DNA from: Utricularia gibba
Taxonomy: Eukaryota; Streptophyta; Magnoliopsida; Lamiales; Lentibulariaceae
Direction of reading: 5' to 3'
NCBI GenBank assembly: GCA_002189035.1
Contig: NEEC01000008.1
Location: forward strand, 3,348,001-3,412,000
Length of the DNA stretch: 64,000 nt
The notes under the pieces are model-generated. The model saw nothing but the letters and a program-made list of their open reading frames with translations. It ran no database searches and was not told the DNA's origin. The translations under genes and the position numbers were made by a program. Of the stretch, positions 35,471-45,565 are shown in pieces (positions within the stretch are counted from its first letter, which is position 1; every line of letters starts with the position of its first letter).

Positions 35471-35935
35471 AGCAGGTCAGAAGATCCCAGATGAGAAAAT
35501 CATTTTAAGAATTAAAATGATTTATTTAATATGAGTGGATTAAAAAAATAGTAATTTAATTATTTTAAATATTGCAAATTAATGCGCTATAATTACAATT
35601 AAATGGTTTTGGACAATGAAATATTATTTTAAGTGGTTTATGATTTTTAATTATTTAAAATAATGAAAATACAATTAATTAATTATTTGATATCGACATT
35701 TCGGAATTATTGAATAAATTAAATATTTCACTCTCATTATCATTATATTAATGATGTTCTTATTTTCTAAATGTGATTAAAATAATTTAATATTTTGAAG
35801 ATATTACAACGCGGCCACGCAAAAGGGGGTTACACTGTTTTGCTTTGCGACAACTTCTTTTTCCCTCGCACCCCACGCGACCTTCTGTCAACGTTTTCCG
35901 CCATTTCCGATCCAAGCTTTTTCCCTTTCTTGGCG
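35471..35935. other. AT-rich spacer
   Basis: Between the CRM gene and the LPEAT2 gene. It is very AT-rich to about 35800 with nothing recognisable. The last 130 bp are the leader of the acyltransferase gene. Confidence 0.5.
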
Positions 35936-38900
35936 ATGGGGGCGGCGGACGCTCATTTCCTTTCTACTCCATTGCTGAACTCTGACGTCATAATCGCTGT
36001 GAAGGAAGACCCCAACAGTTTGGTTGAAGCGGTTTCCACAATCGACGACGACTTCGAGCAGCAGTTCCCCTCCCGCGCTGATGGAATTGACAATCCTTAC
36101 GCTTTTATCGGAGTTCGCGAAGGGTTTGAGTTGCCTCCGTCGAGCACCCTGGATCCGTTCAGGAACCGTACGCCGGAAATCGAGGGGTTTTACGAGTGGG
36201 TGAAGATTTTGGTCTGTTTGCCGATTGCAGCCGTGAGACTAGTGCTGTTTGGGCTGTTTTTGGCGGTGGGTTACCTGGCGACGCGGCTGGCTTTGTTGGG
36301 GTGGAATGACAAGCAGAATCCGATGCCCAAATGGCGGACTCGTGTCATGTGGATCACCCGGTTTTGTGGCCGGGGGATCCTTTTCTCGTTCGGGTAAGTC
36401 TTCTTCTTCTCCTTCAATTTGTAATAATCTTGAATTGCCGTCCTTTCGTTTTCCGTATGTTTACCTTTCTTTACTGCCAGTCATTTGATTTGTGCTTGCA
36501 CCGAAACGTAATGATATTCTTTAAGTTGTGAATCGATGTTTTTGGGACAGCGCAATGTGAAAATGCAGAGATCCTGCCATGTTGATTGTCAAGTTGTTTT
36601 CAAATTAAATTGTTTATTTGACTCTGCAGCTACCAGTGGATAAAGAAGAAAGGAAAACCTGCTCCAAGGGAAATTGCTCCTATAGTTGTCTCTAATCATG
36701 TATCGTATGTTGAACCCATTTTCTTTTTCTACGACTTATGTCCCACCATAGTCTCTTCAGACTCCCATGATTCCATGCCTTTTGTTGGAACCATCATCAG
36801 AGCAATGCAGGTAGAATGCAGGGGTCAGGGGTGTGTCATTCTTCATATGTACCCTTGATGCAAAAAAATGATGGTGCTCCTTTCTGCAGGTCATTTACGT
36901 TGATAGATTCTCAAAGGCATCGAGAAAGAATGCCGTAAATGAAATAAAGGTAAAGTAGGATATATATCTGCTAGAATACTAATCGAGGAAGTGAAAAAAA
37001 ATGAGGCTAGAAATCTAAAACTTGAATCTTCTAGACACATGTTAGACATCTGATACAGAACTCTGCCTTCAAGGATCTGAAAAACAGAGAAAAGCTTCAT
37101 GCGATCAGTTTCCCCATTTGCTTTTATTTCCGGAGGGGACGACAACCAATGGAAGAGCTATTATTTCCTTCCAACTTGGTGCATTCATTCCTGGTTATCC
37201 CATTCAGCCTGTCGTTGTTCGTTATCCCTATGTCCACTTTGATCAATCATGGTATTACAGTCTTGATGCCATATACACTTTCCCTGATTTTAGTTATCAG
37301 GGGCTTCATGCTGATAAAATCTTGTGCTTCTTGCAGGGGGGATATCTCCCTTGGAAAGTTGATGTTCAGAATGTTTACACAGTTCCACAACTTCATGGAG
37401 GTAGTGTCAATGTTCTTGGTTCATTTCATTTCCTCCTGCGTCTCATGATTTCAAGAAACTTTCTCCATATACTGTAACCACATCCTTATGCCCCAATTTT
37501 CTTCTGCTGATAATTTGAAGCATAACAGTCAATTACCACACTATCTTCAGGTTGAGTATCTCCCAGTCATCCTTCCTCATGTTAACAGGAAAGAGAACGC
37601 CAACCAATTCTCTGAAAGGGTGAGGCTTTGTTGGATATCCCATAGACAAAACTATTGCCATAGCTTTTTTTTTTCTTCTTACTTGATGCCGCTCTCCCAT
37701 CTCAGACTGGTCGTATCATTGCAAGCGTTCTCAACGTTGTCCAGACATCACATTCATATGGAGACTACATGCTTCTGGAGAGGGCGGTTGAGTTGAAACA
37801 GGTTTGAGTAGAGCCAACTTCGTTTAATTTTCTTCCATCTTTCTATTTATTGTTTTTGGCGCCTATGAAAATTTGCACTAGCAGTGAGCTGAAGGTCTAT
37901 TTTTGCGTTCCAACAACATTTTTTTTTTTATTTTCAGGAAAATCCATCTCTCTACCTTGTCGAAACGGCCAGCATTCAATCTGTAAGTCACGCCCCCTTT
38001 TGCAGAAGCATTGTCCAGAACAACATATTTTCTATCTCAAGTTTCATCCCTTCACCGCAAACCTTCAGAAATGCCTTTTTATTTTTGCAGTCTCTGAATC
38101 TAAGTGCTTCAGAAGCTGTTGATTTCTTGGATATTTTTCTTTCTATGGATCCTGATTCAAGGTACACTTAGCAGAGAACTAGTGTTTTCGAGTGCATCAA
38201 CCCAGCATATCAATGGATCTGACTCGGTCTGATTTTTAAAACCCGTTGTTCCACCTGCCGATGATATACATCTGATTTTTCATATCATAGCTGCATCACT
38301 TGTTGATTAGATGAACCCAGTGATTTTTCTGGGTCAATCAAAAACCTAAACCAGTAACACTACATCATGATTTTTGCAGCGGACATGCCACATTCCATGG
38401 TTTTCTCAAGGCTTTAAGACTGAAGCCCTGCGGCCCTTCTGAAAAGGTTAGTGCCAAAACACCTCATGTTCAGCCTCCCATTGCATGAAAATTTCCCTTC
38501 ATATCCATCTTTTTCAACAGATTTTCAATTTCCTCGATACACAGAAGACCGGAAAAATAACATTTAAGCAGGTCTCTTACAGAGTTATTGAGGCTTTTTT
38601 TTTTCTTTGGCAGATAGAAATTTTCCCTCCCTTACACTGTCTTCATTTCAGTTCTTGATCGGATCAGCGCGGGTCTTGAAGCAACCCGGATTCCAACAAG
38701 CCTCGGAGCTTGCGTACAGCCTATGCGATATCCAGCAGAAAGGCCATGTTCTTAGCCAAGAGGTTATCTCTGGTTCACCTCATTTCATACCCCACAATCC
38801 ATTCCTATTTCATCTGAAGCTCCCCCTCCCCTGTCAACAGATACTCGATGCAGTCCCGAACTTCACCGAGGTGAGTCACTGGCCGGCCAGCCCCTGATCT

Positions 38901-39098
38901 CATTGCTCATTTCTCCCTCCCATGTTGTCTCATGGCCCCCCTCCTGTGCAGGTTCATCATCTGTTTGCGTTGTCCAACGCGGAGGGAGCCGACCGAATCA
39001 GCAAGACTAACTTCATCTCGTGCCTCAGAAGGTACCCCTTGCTTATAGCTCTCTTTGCACCTAAGCCGGCCATCATCGTCGCCCCTAATGGACACTAG
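35936..39098 (+). CDS. LPEAT2: Lysophospholipid acyltransferase LPEAT2-type with EF-hand region
   Basis: Acyl-CoA-dependent enzyme that re-acylates lysophosphatidylethanolamine and related lysolipids at the ER/Golgi. Fourteen exons give 537 aa: 35936-36393, 36630-36810, 36890-36949, 37088-37251, 37337-37400, 37551-37619, 37706-37801, 37938-37982, 38091-38161, 38380-38446, 38521-38571, 38652-38762, 38841-38870 and 38952-39098. All phases agree. A membrane segment lies at about 90-122. The PlsC acyltransferase motifs are NHVSYVEP (H176) and FPEGTTTNGR (247-256). The first motif reads H-x4-E rather than the canonical H-x4-D. EF-hand-like segments follow at roughly 370-450 (LSMDPDSSGHATFHGFLKAL; FNFLDTQKTGKITFKQFL), with weak calcium loops. 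The length matches the Arabidopsis enzyme as I recall it (about 539 aa). Confidence 0.93.
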
Positions 39099-40917
39099 CC
39101 CTCCTGCATAGACTTGGTTCCCATTCATTCCCCTTTGCAGTGAGCATCCATCGCATATCTTGATGCTCTGTTTTTGTTTTGTTTTGTTTTTTTTGTTTTT
39201 CCATCGGAGGATGTAATAAATACATCGACGTCTTCATATAAACTATTTACCCCGTTAAAAAAAAAGGAGACAATTTAATTTAGGATTTAATAATATTAGA
39301 GTTTATAATTTAAAATATTCGATCTTCGTCAAATATCACAAAATTCTCCTTTTTTTTTGTTTGAGCAACAAAGATACCTTGGAGTACGCTACAGTTTTCC
39401 TGTCGTGATTTGACACTAACTCAGGCAAAGTGATTTATTTTAATATTGATACAGTAATATAAATATAATTTATATGAACTTTTTTATTTTGTAACAGCAA
39501 TTAAATATTAAATAAATATTACGCGCTCGAAATTTAATAATATTTTCATAATTCCAGCTGATTAGTGATTACCACCGCCGTTTAATTAAGTATGAGCGTG
39601 GGACAGCGTGGCACTGCACTGGGAAAACTGAAATTATTATATTAAAAAAAGTAAATGAAAAGTGGGCCCAGTGAAATGAGTGGAGTCTTGTCTACTACCC
39701 CGGAGAGCGTCCCGAGTTGTCGAATGCCTATTCGTTGAGACCCGACAACGGTACGGGCCTAAGCCCCCGATGGGACGGGTCTGTACGGATGAATCCGACC
39801 CATTAGTGAAAACAAACGATCAATTATTTTTTTTCTTAAAAAAAATGAGTCTTCTAGATTTCTCTCTCTTGATTTCTGTAAGTTATATGTTTGTTGGTGT
39901 TTCACTTTCAAAAAAAAGGATCCACTTTCAAAAGCAAAAATTGTGGAACTCTCTAATTTTTTTTCTAAGAATTCTTCTACTAATTTTGAAAGCGTTTCTG
40001 GATTGTGAATACTTAAAAATAAACATTTATTTTGAAACTATTTTCTTGATACTGTACGTACGAAGCATGGCTCCATGGTACGTACATGGCCATTCTTCCT
40101 TACAATCTTCATGTAGAAAAATCGTACTCTACCATAACATCATGTGTTTCCTTGTGACATCGATCTGAATATTAGATTACCAAATCCCTCGAAACCCAGT
40201 TTGGGATTTGTGTGCACGTGAAAGAAATAACCCTAGGGTTTGGGGTTTACCAATTAGAAGGTAGGGTTTGTTTTGGGGTTTAGGGTTTCAGTATTTTAGA
40301 ATTTAGAATGAAGATGGGGTGGGAGTTCTACTCTTATGATGTTACTATTCGAATGGTATTATACTTGTGTGAAAATGATCAAATGAAAACAGTTTCGTCA
40401 ATGCGAATTATTTATGTTTTCAAAAAAAATAAAAAATCAAAAAATATTTTTTTATTTGTAACAAAATGTATAGTCTATACTATTACTGTATTAGAAGCAC
40501 TTCTTGAAAATTGATTTTTGAAAAATTATATCAGATACACAAACTTAAATTTCTAACCCTTCTCCAGTCTCAAGGGTTGGATGTTCTTGTATCCTCTCAG
40601 AAAGTTTTTTTTGTGTGTGTGTTTCAAATCAATCACCATGTCTGCAACAAACCTTTCCAAGTTTAGAGAAATAGCCTCTAGGCTTTTCCTTGTCCATTTT
40701 TTCCCTAATGTATCTCTCCCTATTCCGTGGCTTTCTTTGTTTCCCCTTTACTCCACCTACCTCCCTTCACCACAAAAGCCTCATTTGCTTTTTGCCAAAT
40801 TTGTTGGGATCCCTTCTTGTGTTCCTCTTTAAAAAGGTCAAGAAGTCCATCAAGCTCTCCCTTACTATTTCCATTACCTTCTGCTGCTCAAGATCTCTGT
40901 GTTCTTTTCAGACAAAC
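39099..40917. other. Intergenic region with MADS-gene promoter
   Basis: AT-rich from 39200 to 39600 and again around 40300-40560, with no coding exon found. The right part is promoter and leader of the SOC1-like gene and includes three TAGGGTTT motifs, listed separately. A pyrimidine-rich leader precedes the ATG at 40918. Confidence 0.5.
40234..40288. promoter_or_regulatory. Telobox cluster upstream of the MADS gene
   Basis: TAGGGTTT (telobox, complement AAACCCTA) occurs at 40234-40241, 40262-40269 and 40281-40288, about 650 bp upstream of the ATG. Teloboxes in Arabidopsis are bound by TRB proteins that recruit Polycomb complex 2. A regulatory role here is inference. Confidence 0.5.
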
Positions 40918-43623
40918 ATGGTGCGAGGCAAAACCCAGATGCGGCGCATCGAAAATGCTACCAGCCGACAGGTTACCTTCTCCAAGAGAAGAAACGGGCT
41001 CCTCAAGAAAGCTTTCGAGCTTTCAGTCCTCTGTGATGCTGAAGTTGCACTCATCATCTTTTCTCCTCGAGGGAAGCTGTATGAATTCGCTAGCTCCAGG
41101 TATCCACCCCTTCGTACTCCTCCCAATCCACTCCAAATGTTAAATTAGGTATAGATCTGTGGATCAGACGACTCGGGTTGGCTCCGATTCTTCTCTTACA
41201 GATAGAAATCTAAACACAAAGAGATGCTAACCTCTCTGTGAGCAGCAGAGGCAGCATGTCTTGTGTCTCTGCCCAGCGTATTTTTGACTGGAGGCAGCTT
41301 AAAATAAAACCCTGTAGGAGAATCCTGAAGCAGTAAATGCCACACTGTGGAAGTCACCTGTCATAGCTTCGTTACCTGGTTTTATGTGCCACTGTTAGTT
41401 CTCTCACAACTCTCATAGGGTTTTTTTAATAATTGAACCAAAGCATAGCATTGGGATTGGGAATTGAAATAGCTAGGGTTTTTTTTTTGTCAAAAAAGGT
41501 GGGAATTTTCAGGGTTTAAAGTTGGGAAATATTTAGGGTTTTATGGGTGTTGAAGACTTTTGGAGGTGTCTGTTTGTATATTCTAAAAACTTCGATACAG
41601 TTTCACATTATGGGAAGTTGTGCACTGGATCAAATTCAAAACTCCTGCAATCACATCGTGGGATTGTCTGAAAATACTGATCATTACTTGTCTTTTTAAG
41701 ACCACCATTTTCTTACTGCAACGACTTGGTCTAAGAGGTAATAAGCAAAACAGAACTGTAGTATCCCACCTTGTCCCCTCATCTCTTATGTCTGAAACTC
41801 CAATTCAACCAAGTCTTTCATCAAATTCTGAACAAGGGAGTCTGCATTTTAACTCCAGAATGATCCTCCTAAAACATTCACAATCGAAATCAAAACAAGA
41901 AATATAGTGTGTATTCTGGGGAACCATTTTCAGTATATTTGATTTTAGTGCTGATGATGATGATTTGCTTCTCAGCATGCTGGAGACAATAGATCGGTAC
42001 CAGAAGCATGGCAGGGAGGTTCAGGCAGGCAACCCTCCCCAAGAGAACGATATGCAGGTAATTTTCATTGCTTTCACTAACTTGGAACTTGTCGTGCTCC
42101 CGACCAGCGGTCCGACGGGGTCCGAGTCGCTGCCATGTTGACTCGATTCGATCCGGTCCGGATATCATATGCATGTCGTTCATATGTTAGACTGAGCAAA
42201 TAATGCACATCAAATTGAACATAAATCATGGATAGGTGTACAGTAATAAAGCATGCTCATGTAATTGACTCAAAAAAATCTCTTTTATTGTGTCTTTATG
42301 CTTTTTCTGGAATTTCTCCCTATTTTTTAATGTAGTTTTTTTTTTTTTGTTTTTGCACTGTCGAAATTGCTATTTGATTTGATAGAAGTCATTTAGTCGA
42401 GGATCATTTTTTTAATATAAAACTCAAGTATTTATCTCTTTTTTTTTTTCGAATCATTACGGTAAGAGGAATCAAGATGCATGAGATCACATTCTCTGTG
42501 TTACTTGATCCTGCAGCAGATGAAGGTCGAAGCAGCAAGCATGATGAGAAAGATAGAGCAGCTGGAAGCATCGAAGAGGTCTGTAAGAAGTTAAGAGCTG
42601 GGGTGTCTCCTGTTTATTTGTAATCATGATGAGCCATTGCGTGGTTACTGTTACTCTACAGGAAGCTATTGGGGGAAGGTTTGGGAGCCTGCGCCATAGA
42701 AGAGTTGCAGCAGATTGAAAAGCAGCTGGAACTCAGCGTTCATACAATTCGTGCAAGAAAGGTGATTATCTCTGCTTGCCCTTGAGACATGAAGTAAAAT
42801 CAGTATCGTTGCTCTTTCGATTTACGCCGTTTTCTGTGTCACTCCACATGCGCTCAGTGATCTTGGAAGCACCCTTATTTTAAACTTACAATTCGTGCAA
42901 GAAAGGTGATGGATCTTGTGAGTTTGAATATTCATTGCGTTTTTTGATCCATTGGACTCGTATTTCAACTAAGGGGCTTCTTGTGAAGATGATGTGAGCT
43001 TGTTTGGACATTTTAAAGGGTATTTGGTACACAAATAGTGACCCTGAGTAAAGGAGAAACGATTCTTTGCATCTTCCTCATGTTTGGAACTTAATTGATT
43101 CTGGGATATTGCTTGCAGATGCAACTCTACAAGCAGCAGATTGAACAGTTGAAGGAGAAGGTGAGTCTGGATTTAATTTCCAATGAGAGTTTTCAAGCTA
43201 TTCTTTTCTTCGAGTCGCATTTAGTACAGGGTTTTAATCAAAAGTGGGAGTATACTGCTTAACATGAGAAAAAGCTCCATGAATACGGTGTCACCAAGCA
43301 CTTTTCATGTCAATTTAGGTTTAGTTTTCGCATGAACGTGCAATCGATCTAAGCTGTCCAAAATCGCGCTGTGCAGGGCAAATCCATAGCTGCTGAGAAC
43401 GCCATGCTGCGTGACAAGGTGAATGCCTGTGACTGTTGCTGGCTTTTTTTTCATGAACTGGTGAGTAATGGCCTGATGTGGGCGTATGTAGTTCGGAGGG
43501 TGGAAGGAGGACAAGGAGCCGGCGGTGGCGAGGGAGGCAAGTGAAATCTCCGATGTGGAGACGGACTTGTTCATCGGACCGCCGGAGGGCAGGAGCCGGC
43601 CGCCGACCACCCTGTTTCTGTGA
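40918..43623 (+). CDS. SOC1-like: MIKC-type MADS-box transcription factor, SOC1-like
   Basis: DNA-binding transcription factor of 213 aa. Exons are 40918-41099, 41976-42057, 42517-42578, 42662-42761, 43119-43160, 43377-43418 and 43492-43623; all phases agree and this is the normal seven-exon MIKC plan. The MADS domain (1-60) reads [20 protein letters not shown] then KLYEFASS. The I and K regions follow ([35 protein letters not shown]). The C-terminus carries the SOC1 motif [12 protein letters not shown] at 191-202. This places it in the TM3/SOC1 clade (SOC1, AGL42, AGL71/72, AGL19/14), which mostly promotes the transition to flowering; the exact orthologue is unclear. Intron 1 (about 875 bp) holds three teloboxes, and intron 4 contains a copy of the exon 4 end. 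Confidence 0.93.
41416..41541. promoter_or_regulatory. Telobox cluster in MADS intron 1
   Basis: TAGGGTTT occurs at 41416-41423, 41474-41481 and 41534-41541, about 320-440 bp into the first intron. In the MADS genes FLC and AGAMOUS the first large intron carries regulatory sequence, so this location is suggestive. Confidence 0.45.
42743..42910 (+). repeat. 24-bp duplication of the exon 4 end and splice donor
   Basis: The last 19 bases of MADS exon 4 plus the first bases of its donor site (42743-42766) are repeated exactly at 42887-42910, inside intron 4. The copy retains the AAAG|GTGAT donor. Splicing from the copied donor would require retaining 144 bp of intron, a multiple of three. Confidence 0.9.
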
Positions 43624-44280
43624 AGGCGTGCACGCCCATATGATACGATGCTTGTGGCTATTTACACTGGTGGGCCTTTAATGGGCTTGCGTTACTTCGG
43701 CCCACTTGTTCCATATGTTATCACTTGTGTGTCGCAGCCGGTCTAGTAATAATGCTTGTGGCTTATACTAATCAATTATCATATATCGAAATTAAAAAAT
43801 ATTTTTAAATTCTGCAATCAGTTTATTTAAATATTTTATCATGTGTATTATTTTGATAAATTTAATTTCATGTGATTCAATAATACTAGCATGATTACGA
43901 TGCATGTTACTTTTATACAATATTATTCATTCTCTAGTATTTCAATTAGCATGATTTCATGTTTTTCTCTAGTATAATTATTTTAATTTAAAACCATTCA
44001 TTCTCGTTTCTAATCCTAATAATTAACTTAAAAAGTAAATCCCTTTGTATCAATTTAATTTAAACCCAAGTAAATTAAACTTATTTTATCATATTTACAT
44101 TATTCAAACGACATAAATATAAAAAAAAATGAATGTATTTTTATGTCATTTTTAATATTAAATTTTTAAATAGTTTATAATTATAGTTATATTCTAGTTT
44201 TTTTTGAAAATATAATCCAATTATATTATAAATTTTTGAAATGTAATGTGCTCTACTGCTTCCATGTCGATTGCTAATTT
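43624..44280. other. AT-rich spacer between convergent genes
   Basis: Separates the 3' ends of the MADS gene (plus) and the carboxylesterase gene (minus). From 43760 it is almost pure A/T with no gene signal. Confidence 0.5.
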
Positions 44281-45314
44281 TTAACCTGCATAACCAATGA
44301 ACTCCTTGATGAAGTTGAGAATGGCGGAGGCTCTCCTGGCGTCAATCATGTCAATCATATGGAACCCGGCGTCGTCGAAACGCGCCTCCACGAGCACGCC
44401 GTGCTCCACCAACATCTGGACGAAGCTCTGGTTCCGATCGATCAACAAGTCGCCGCCGAACCCGATGACCAGACACCTGCCAAGTTTCCTTAGTCGGCTC
44501 CTCATGGGCTTATCCACGAACGGGTTGCAGAATCGGTGATCGCGATCAGTTCCAGGCGGAAGGGCCAATTCCCACACTAAATCGAGCACTGGAAGGGGCA
44601 GATATTGATCGGCGGCCATTTTCAGCTCGCTCTTCGTCCGCTGCTTGGACCCGAACAGCGGCTGATTGAGAATAGTGCCGACGAACTTAAGCGGCTGGAT
44701 GTCGTCTTCCAGGCGAAGCGCCACATTGAACGCGATGTTCGCGCCGGAGCTTAAGCCGTTGAGGAAGCACTGGGAAAAGTCGCCGTAGTCGCGAATCCAC
44801 TTGTCACCGTTATTCGCATCCCTGGCTTGGTCGCGTACCCAATGCACGGCGTCGACCGCGTCATCGTATTGAGCCGGGAGGCGATGCTCCGGCGCCAGGC
44901 GGTACTCAACCGATACAACAATCGCAGGCACTTCCGCGGCTAGGCGGTTTCCAGATTCATGGACATAGGCGTCGGAGACACTCATCATGATAAACACCCG
45001 GGGTGAAAGAAGAATACGATTGGTATACGGGCTGCCGGAGATCAAAACTTCAGACAAATTGCTCGTATAAAATCAACGAATGCTAGCAATAGCGTCTCAC
45101 CATTTTCGTGAGGCATCTGCGCGGGTCGGTATATTCGGAGCCATGTCTTCTTATTTTCGTCAAGGGTGACATCCTTGCTTAAAACCGTCACGCCGGGGGT
45201 CCGGGGGTCCTCTCCGGTGGCCGGAACGGAGGGCATCTGGAGGTACCGTGTGAGAGTTCCATCGGGGTTGAGCGCGACCTTGAGATGCTCGTAAGGATCG
45301 AACTTGGAATGCAT
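44281..45314 (-). CDS. Alpha/beta-hydrolase carboxylesterase (CXE, GID1/HSL family; frame interrupted once)
   Basis: Hydrolase of the plant carboxylesterase family, about 321 aa if continuous. Exon 1 is 45101-45314 (MHSKFDPYEHLKVALNPDG) and exon 2 is 44281-45031, joined in phase. Catalytic triad: Ser166 in GLSSG (164-168), Asp in FGGDLLIDRN and His in DAGFHMID. The anchors DYGDFS and AADQYLPLPVLDLVWEL match CXE enzymes. Substrates of the family include short acyl esters and hormone or phenolic conjugates; this one is unknown. Two oddities occur together. The oxyanion-hole motif, normally HGG, reads HPG (residues 81-83). Immediately after it the frame shifts at the CCCCGGG run (minus strand; plus 44997-45003), where one more base would restore HPG-VFIMM. 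It is either a sequencing deletion or an inactivated gene. Confidence 0.82.
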
Positions 45315-45565
45315 TTTTGCAGATGAAAACGCCTTCTCCGCATGAAGATGTGATGGAGTCGTATGCTTATTACAAGGAGACGGTGAAGACACAACGCCGG
45401 TTGTCCGCAAACCTCGCCGCCAACGACGAGCTCTCCTCAAGTTTTAAATGGCGAATACCCATGTGGTTAGTTTTAATCGGGTCGGGTTTACTCGATTTGA
45501 GAAATGTAGTAGGAATCCAATCAAGCAAACCCGAATTTACAGGAAAGAAGAGCAACTCGCCGGCG

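Noticed and set aside
39680-40168. 162-codon frame between LPEAT2 and the MADS gene
   Set aside because: AT-driven composition rich in Phe, Leu, Ile and Ser, no domain, no splice support.
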